A stretch of DNA of 62,000 nt from Adiantum capillus-veneris. Lineage: Eukaryota > Streptophyta > Polypodiopsida > Polypodiales > Pteridaceae. The stretch covers positions 33,992,396-34,054,395 of the forward strand of contig CM043960.1 of the NCBI GenBank assembly GCA_014529385.2, written 5' to 3'. Of this stretch, positions 56,754 to 62,000 are shown piece after piece. The notes beneath the pieces are model-generated. The model was not told where the DNA came from. It worked only from the letters and a program-made list of their open reading frames with translations, and did not search any database. Position 1 is the first letter of the stretch, and each line of letters opens with the position of its first letter. The position numbers were made by a program, and so were the translations under genes.

Positions 56754-58152
56754 ACAGGTGTGAGAGCGTAGATGGACGGCTTCGCGATGAACTCGTCGGC
56801 TATGGCGGAGAGGTCACAGATCTGAGCAAAGAAATAGAGGAGGCTTGTGGACATCCATACAGAGGCTTGCAGGAGAGCTCTCAGGAGCTTCCTAGTGCTC
56901 ACAGATCAGTCCATAGTTCCTCTACAGATCAACCCACTGTGTACAGCATCTTCCCTCTTCTCGGCAAGCTTTGCAACGGCTACATCTGCGACAGATTGGA
57001 GATTGGAGCTTCCATAGACATGGAAGCATTGTGAGATTGATGCATTCAGCTCATGCATCAAGGTGGGAAGTGAGTTTGAGCCTTTCTATGAGCTCAAAGA
57101 AGCACATAAGAAAGTCGTTCAGTTTTTGGCAGTTTGACAGCAGTCCACTGTTTTGCTCATAACTTGAGCTACAAAGCTTTGATTCCAAAACTTTTTGGTT
57201 CAAAACGGAGGTGGCTTCAAGCTCTACGACTTTGTAGAAGGAATCATTTTCTGATTCGGAGTGCAGGTGGGTCTGAAATAAAAAACACAGAGATTGTTTT
57301 TCAGGACAGTTTTGGGCTCTGTTGTTTTCTTTGCGGCAGACAACTTACCAGTGCACAGTGCAGGTAGCAGGCACATTTGCAGGTGTTACAAGATCGGGTT
57401 TGACTCCCAGGTACAGGTTGAGTCTAGTACTCCCACAGGTGCTGCCAGTTGCAGTTGAGAGGTTCTTCTGCAGTGTTGTGGCTTGCATACATGGTCTTTG
57501 AGCGGGTAATGCTCTATGTATGCTTATGTGGTGAGCAGTAGATCTTGTGAACAAGTGCAGAGGTTGGTTGTGGATGACATGTATGGTCACCTGTGGTACT
57601 CTTTGTGAGCATTTGCTGGACACAGGTTTGTAGAGCTTATGCATGTATGTTGAGTGTAGTTTGATGCGCATTGATTGCTCATTGTATTGAGCTTGTAGGA
57701 CAATGGTTCTTTTGTGTTGATAGCCATTGTGCGTCGAAACTCTGGCGAAATTTTCCCAGGAGTTTTATGCGTATCTTTATGCGATCTAGGTAGAGATTGC
57801 GGGTTGCACTCAACATTTGCATGCGGTGTTCTCTACAGGTGGGAGATTTGTGTGTGTGTATGCTTCGATATCGCACAGTGTGGGCTTGGTGATTAGCTCA
57901 CAGTTTGACAGGCGTACAGTTATCTTGGCACACTCACAGGAGTGAATATTGTGACGTATGCTCGATGTAGGTAGCCGGATTCGAGTCATATTGACTTGTG
58001 ATTTTTGTGCAAGGTTTTGCACGGTTATTGGTGCAATTTTGCATCAGATTTTGAGCCATATTTGCAGACTTTTGTTGATGCGATTCGAGCCAGTTTAGGG
58101 CTGATTTGGTTGACATTTGCTACTTATTGTCGGTTGCTCTTTTGCGAGCATT
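56754..58152 (+). other. Leader of non-autonomous copia
   Basis: 1.4 kb without a convincing ORF. Short CAGGTACAGGTT-like phrases resemble the leader of the 46-kb copia. Confidence 0.65.
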
Positions 58153-59966
58153 ATGGCTGATTTTTCATTTGACTTCCAGCGTTATGGTCTGACACAGTTT
58201 GATGGTGCAGATTTTGTTGCTTGGAAGGAGCATATGCTTGTTGCATTGGCGGATTTGGGGCAGGATAAACCCTTGCGTGGTTTATTGGCGAAGCCCAAGT
58301 CTATGCGTGATGATGATTTGGCAGGATCTTGATGAGTTAGCCATGTCTACGATTCATTTGCAACTAGTTGAGTCTGTTTACTGTCAGGTCTCGAGGGAGA
58401 CTACAACTCATGCTTTATGGCAGAGTTTACACGCTATGGACGCGACATCCATGTCTACAGGGGAGTCTAGTCCCACTTCTATGTCCATGGGAGAGATTGG
58501 TCCCACACGCAAGTCTTGACGGCATAGAGACTTGACATGTTGGCATTGTGGACATAAAGGGCACATTAGGCATCGATGTTTCAGGTGTTTGAGACAACGG
58601 AGGCGACAGATACGTGATGCAGATTTGGGCATGACATATGCTAGTGAGATCAGTACGGTGGTTACTGAGTATGCTTGTGACGGCGATGTCACATTTACAT
58701 CTAGCTTGTCTTCAGACGATCTCATGTCTACGGATTGCATATTGGATTGTACATTGTCTTCACATTGGTTACTAGATTCATATGCTACTTTCCATGTCAC
58801 GTCGCATCGTGAGTGGTTTAGCACGTTTTCTAGTGGGAAACTTGGTTGTGTGCACATGGCTGATGGTGTTGTGTATGACATTGAGGGTGTAGGAGACGTA
58901 TGTTTGTCCTTGCCCAGTGGTATGAGATTTACCCTGCGTCATGTGCGTAATGTGCCAGATCTGAGACGGGATTTGATCTCAGTGAGACGGTTACGGGATA
59001 GTGGATGTCGGGTATCGCTGCTTGAGCGATCTTTTGCGTTGCATTTGGGTTCGCTAGTGATTGCGAGAGGTGCTAGAGTTGGCACATGGTACCCATTGTA
59101 CGTAGTAATGGTTCGAGATGGTCGAGTCTCAATCTTGTTACAGCCATGCAGAGAGCGAGAGACCCGGACAGTCTCTTTTGCTTATGGGTTGCAGGGTGCT
59201 TTGCATGGAGTGCAGAGTAGTGAGCTCGTTGTGCACACAGTTGGGGCACGACTTGAGCAGTCACACAGAGAGGTGACAGAGTCAGACATGCATGCTTTGC
59301 TAGTGACTGAGCAAAGTAGAGAGTCAGTTGTGCGAGATACTTCTATGCAGAATAGACAGGTAGAGCGGTCTTGCTCTAGTGAGTCACGACAGGAGGACGT
59401 TGTGCAAGAGTCTATGCATACGGAGTTAGAGCATGAGAGCTCTAATGAGTCACAACAGATTGAGTGGTCATGTTTGCAGTGGATGATTACAGAGGAGGCT
59501 GAGACGTCAACGATTATGCAGTCATTCCTTTCTATGCTTGACAGTGAGCATGGGGATATAGTTGTGCAGGATATGTCTTCCAGCAGACACCTAGAGCAGT
59601 TGGTTTGCTCTGAGGTTGCATGACAGGTTGATGCGTCTTTTGCTGACAGTCAGGAGACGCATGTGGGCTGACACGCCTTGTCAGTCAGAGATGCCTATTG
59701 CCAGAGATATATATGTTGATGCATGCTCCGTAGAGCTAGCAGGGTCCGCTAGCATTGCATCGGCATTCGGTGGTCTCATGTATGAGATGCTGATCTTGAG
59801 ACATGATATCGCAGCTGCAGTGGGAGCATTTGCAGTTGGGGTTGTCAGTCGTTTGTTGACTGATGATGGCATAGTGCACGAGGGAGATATGCAGGTATTG
59901 CATACATACTTGCAGTACGTGTGCGGTACGTCTGGTGGTGTAGGGACTTACACGGGAGTAGGATAA
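58153..59966 (+). pseudogene. Gag/protease-like protein with acidic tail, no integrase or RT core
   Basis: ATG at 58153 opens a copia gag (F-D-G-A-D-F-V-A-W-K), which shifts frame near 58318 and continues D-E-L-A-M-S-T-I-H-L to a TGA at 58517. The same frame then runs 58532-59623 (363 codons): knuckle C-W-H-C-G-H-K-G-H-I-R-H-R-C, protease-like H-W-L-L-D-S-Y-A-T-F-H-V-T with the catalytic D-S-G changed to D-S-Y, V-G-D-V-C-L-S-L-P, then a roughly 170-residue Glu/Gln/Ser-rich region without known homology. 59616-59966 (another frame) has A-S-A-F-G-G-L-M-Y and A-V-G-V-V-S-R-L-L, the relic of the RT end. Gag function may have been kept; catalysis is not possible. Confidence 0.85.
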
Positions 59967-60061
59967 CCGGATGCACACGATCATCACAGCCAGCCAGTGG
60001 GCATCGATTGAGAGCAATTTTCTCTCGCCTTTTGTAGTCTTTAGACTAGGTTCTCTTGCTT

Positions 60062-60090
60062 AAAGGCACAGTCACCTTTAAGTGGGAGGT
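60062..60090 (+). promoter_or_regulatory. Polypurine tract of non-autonomous copia
   Basis: AAAGGCACAGTCACCTTTAAGTGGGAGG ends one base before the 3' LTR; same block as in the autonomous copias. Confidence 0.85.
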
Positions 60091-60279
60091 TGTTGGGGTA
60101 TAGGCGCCTGTGCCTTGCTCGGCCGCCCAGAGTCTGAGCGCCCACTGACTTGTATACCTTATACATAGCATAAGTGTATAGGGAGCTGCCACTCTTTGAG
60201 TCTCCCCACCCATATCTGTGTGTCGTGTGTCTCCTTCTCTCTCTCACTCTCCATCTGTGGTGCTCTCTGATCCCCTTCA
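60091..60279 (+). repeat. 3' LTR of non-autonomous copia
   Basis: 189 bp, about seven differences from the 5' copy; followed by CCCCA. Confidence 0.93.
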
Positions 60280-60284
60280 CCCCA

Positions 60285-61590
60285 AAGTAGAGGAAAATAG
60301 TGTAAAAATCTTAAAAAGTAACGTAATTTTTGAAAATTTCCTCTTGGCAAATTCAAGCACAGGATTTTTGTATGTGTGGAAAAATGATTTTTCTCGAACA
60401 CTGCTATTATTATAGCTTGTGCATGGCGGTGGTGTCAAAGGTGACGTTGTGCTGCTTGCGGTGGGAAGCAGGGCTCAACTTTCAAGTCGTGATGTAGACT
60501 CGCAAAGGAGAGGAGTTTTCTCGTGCCACGGCACTGCCAAGGAAACGGGCACGAACTCTGCCCCGCACGTTTCTGCAATGCAGCCTGCAACACGATTGTG
60601 GCGCGTGCGAGGTTTACTACAGCGTTGCTTTCGTGTTACTACTTAGGCTCCATCACATTTCGGTTGCAGCGCTGCTTAAGGGACTCGCTAGGCGGACATG
60701 TACGTAGCACAATGCTGTGGCGATATGGAGATTCGAGAAGGCGTGCACGTTTGCCTTCACCCAAATCCCTCAAAAGATGATGACCGTCCACGTGGACGAC
60801 ATCCTTCAAAGTACGCCCAACCCAACACAATGCTAAGGCCTTTCATCAACAGGCCAAAAACCCAAAAAGTAAACCTAATTTTCTAAATTTCTCTTGGAAA
60901 ATTCAAGAAAGAGAATTTTGTATGTTTGGAGAAATGATTTTTCCCGAACATTGCATCTCTCTCTTTCTGTCTCTCACAAACACACCCTATCACACACGTA
61001 AGTGGATCCATTTGATTTGATGATGCACGATGTCTTTGTCTGTCCTCTCACAGATGTGAGGCAGTCTCGATAGTAGTCGGTACCATGTGGTATGATCTCT
61101 CTCTCTCTCTCTGGCAATCGACTCGTCTGACTCCTGATTCATGCTTTCGAGCTCAGCTCACAAGATCAAGCTCTTGAGCATGTGCAAAAGATGAGTCTTA
61201 GCCTACGTCACCAGCCCTGTAGGAGGAAGTTAAGGCACACAGCCAGCAGACGAGTCATGAAGTGTGTTGTGCAGGACTTGCACGAGCCTCAAGACGAGCA
61301 TCGAGGTCTAGTCTATGGACAAGACCTTCTGCTGTGCAGGTGCAAGATGGACCCGAGCAGGACTGGGACGGACTCCTTAAAGTTGTGTGCGACTTTGCGA
61401 GTCTACGTTACTCCAGCTCACAATGTTGCCCTTAGACCTCAACAATAACTTACACGTAACTCCAAGCATTATTTCGCATGCGGCTCCAAGCCTTCACGTT
61501 GTCTTGCAAATCTACTGGCCATCCATGTGGACGCCATCCGTGAAAGCACTCCCAATGTAGCCCAACACTAAGGCCTTTCCTTAGTTGGCC
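60285..61590. repeat. Repeat-rich right end of the rolling-circle block
   Basis: 60285-60415 and 60860-60955 are inverted copies of the 55.6-kb repeat (TTTCCTCTTGGCAAATTCAAG, TTTGTATGTTTGGAGAAATG). About 85 bp at 60779-60862 recurs at 61513-61598 (CATCCRTGTGGACG ... AACACTAAGGCCTTTC). Open frames at 60419-60780 and 61182-61448 have no recognisable domain. A short CT run lies at 61099-61112. Confidence 0.55.
61568..61584. other. Terminal hairpin candidate
   Basis: CTAAGG-CCTTT-CCTTAG, a perfect 6-bp stem with a 5-base loop, seven bases from the A7 junction. Helitron-like elements carry a hairpin near an end; here it would be at the 5' end of the minus-strand element. Confidence 0.4.
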
Positions 61591-61598
61591 AAAAAAAG

Positions 61599-61609
61599 GT
61601 TTTATCATC
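61599..61609 (+). repeat. 11-bp direct repeat (LINE target-site duplication, right)
   Basis: GTTTTATCATC, identical to 36400-36410 and preceded by A7G. From here homology to unit 1 of the duplication (34558 onward) resumes. Confidence 0.75.
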
Positions 61610-61791
61610 CACTAGTGGAATTGCATAAAACAAAATCAATATGCACTTACCTTTATACATGCTTTCTTCTAGATTGTTGCATATATCTTGCAACTCTAAG
61701 GAGGGAGGAGGAGAAAGAAGTGAGTAGTACGTAGTCTTAGCTCAAGAGTCAAAGAAAGAAAAAGTGGGAGAGGTTTGGTCTCCTTATCACT

Positions 61792-61823
<32 letters not shown>

Positions 61824-62000
61824 TCACTCACACACACACACACACACAAAGAATATAAGATAAATATACCTATGCATGTTGTTTTGGTTAATACTTCTCA
61901 TGGTTTTGACGTGTAGTTTGTATGCTACTGATTTTGGTAGCGATTTAAGCCTTTCTACCCTATTTCTTAGGTTTATCAACTCACTATCACCCGTAGATCT
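61610..62000 (+). repeat. Continuation of duplication unit 2 after the 25-kb insertion
   Basis: Matches 34569-34915 (CACTAGTGGAATTGCATAAAAC ... TATGCATGTTGTTTTGGTTAATACTTCT), with (CT)n at 61796-61822 and (CA)n at 61830-61848. Beyond about 61900 similarity to 34916-34960 is weaker and the window ends. Confidence 0.82.

Larger units (their letters stand above)
56550..60279 (+). mobile_element. Non-autonomous Ty1/copia element, 3.73 kb
   Basis: 189-bp LTRs (56550-56738 and 60091-60279) differ at about seven sites and are bounded by the target duplication CCCCA (56545-56549, 60280-60284). It has a tRNA-Met primer site, a 1.4-kb leader, a gag/protease-like coding region, a relic of the RT end and a PPT, but no integrase, no RT catalytic core and no RNase H. 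It must have moved with enzymes from a relative. A second, ruined copy with the same gene content lies at 8.0-9.35 kb, so this is a lineage, not a one-off deletion. Confidence 0.92.
42066..61590 (-). mobile_element. Helentron-type (Helitron-like) rolling-circle element, interrupted by two copias
   Basis: Minus-strand parts in order: repeat-rich 5' end (61590-55200), intron-containing gene (54959-53129), N-terminal element protein (52721-51960), Rep (46068-44915), helicase plus EEP endonuclease (44635-42274). The block sits inside the LINE A-tail (A7 at 42059-42065, A7 at 61591-61597), so the target was A-A/T-T, as described for Helentrons rather than the A-T of canonical Helitrons. A 6-bp-stem hairpin CTAAGG-CCTTT-CCTTAG lies at 61568-61584, seven bases from the right edge. 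Removing the copia (46235-51838) and the non-autonomous copia (56550-60284) leaves about 10.2 kb. Exact termini are inferred. Confidence 0.6.

Noticed and set aside
60419-61448. Plus-strand ORFs 60419-60780 and 61182-61448
   Set aside because: Composition is unconvincing, they overlap repeat-family sequence, and no motif is present.

Overview
The window looks like a repeat-rich nuclear segment of a flowering-plant (or at least land-plant) genome. It holds Ty1/copia and Ty3/gypsy LTR retrotransposons primed by initiator tRNA-Met, an L1-type LINE with a plant DUF4283 ORF1, an endogenous caulimovirid, a Helitron-class element, introns with GT-AG borders, and many (GA)n, (CA)n and (TA)n microsatellites. 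I see no rRNA, tRNA, CRISPR array or bacterial operon. No gene here can be shown to be an intact host gene. The species cannot be named from the sequence.

Layout. 1-5.4 kb (minus): an endogenous pararetrovirus (Caulimoviridae) with movement, coat and protease regions, an intergenic region with a 35S-like TATA box and a tRNA-Met primer site, and behind it the RT/RNase H tail of a second, tandem copy that ends beside a (CA)n/(TA)n tract. 5.6-11.1 kb: decayed sequence with a gag-like remnant, microsatellites, and a ruined copy (8.0-9.35 kb, minus) of a non-autonomous copia family that reappears at 56.5-60.3 kb. 11.1-22.06 kb: a copia nest. The 3' end of an old copia is split by a complete copia (11608-21835, TSD CCATA), whose leader holds a very young copia (12629-17267, minus, identical 136-bp LTRs, one 1228+ codon gag-pol frame) carrying a 529-bp inverted copy of its own RT next to the 5' LTR. 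22.06-34.23 kb (minus): a degenerate, very long Ty3/gypsy element (gag, RT, RNase H, integrase split by a 1.3-kb insert, then about 3.8 kb of unusual post-integrase sequence). Its 5' end and flank (33157-34971) are tandemly duplicated from 34972.

36.4-61.6 kb is a nested block. The second copy of the duplication breaks off at 36410 and resumes at 61610, and the break is bordered by the 11-bp direct repeat GTTTTATCATC. First in the block is a plus-strand LINE (36411-42065) ending in A7. Inside that A-tail lies about 19.5 kb that I interpret as a minus-strand Helentron-type rolling-circle element: N-terminal region, HUH Rep with two tyrosines, Pif1-like helicase fused to an EEP endonuclease, and an upstream gene with at least five exons and no recognised homology. 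It was later hit by a copia (46235-51833, TSD CTTGT) and by a non-autonomous copia (56550-60279, TSD CCCCA). Without these two the rolling-circle element would be about 10.2 kb.

Relative order from LTR divergence: inner copia 12.6 kb (0/136 differences), copia 46 kb (2/187), non-autonomous copia 56.5 kb (about 7/189), outer copia 11.6 kb (about 15 or more/202). The virus, gypsy, LINE and rolling-circle coding regions all carry stops and frameshifts and are probably inactive. The best leads are the Helentron-like element with its linked intron-containing gene, and the two-copy non-autonomous copia lineage with its own acidic C-terminal region.
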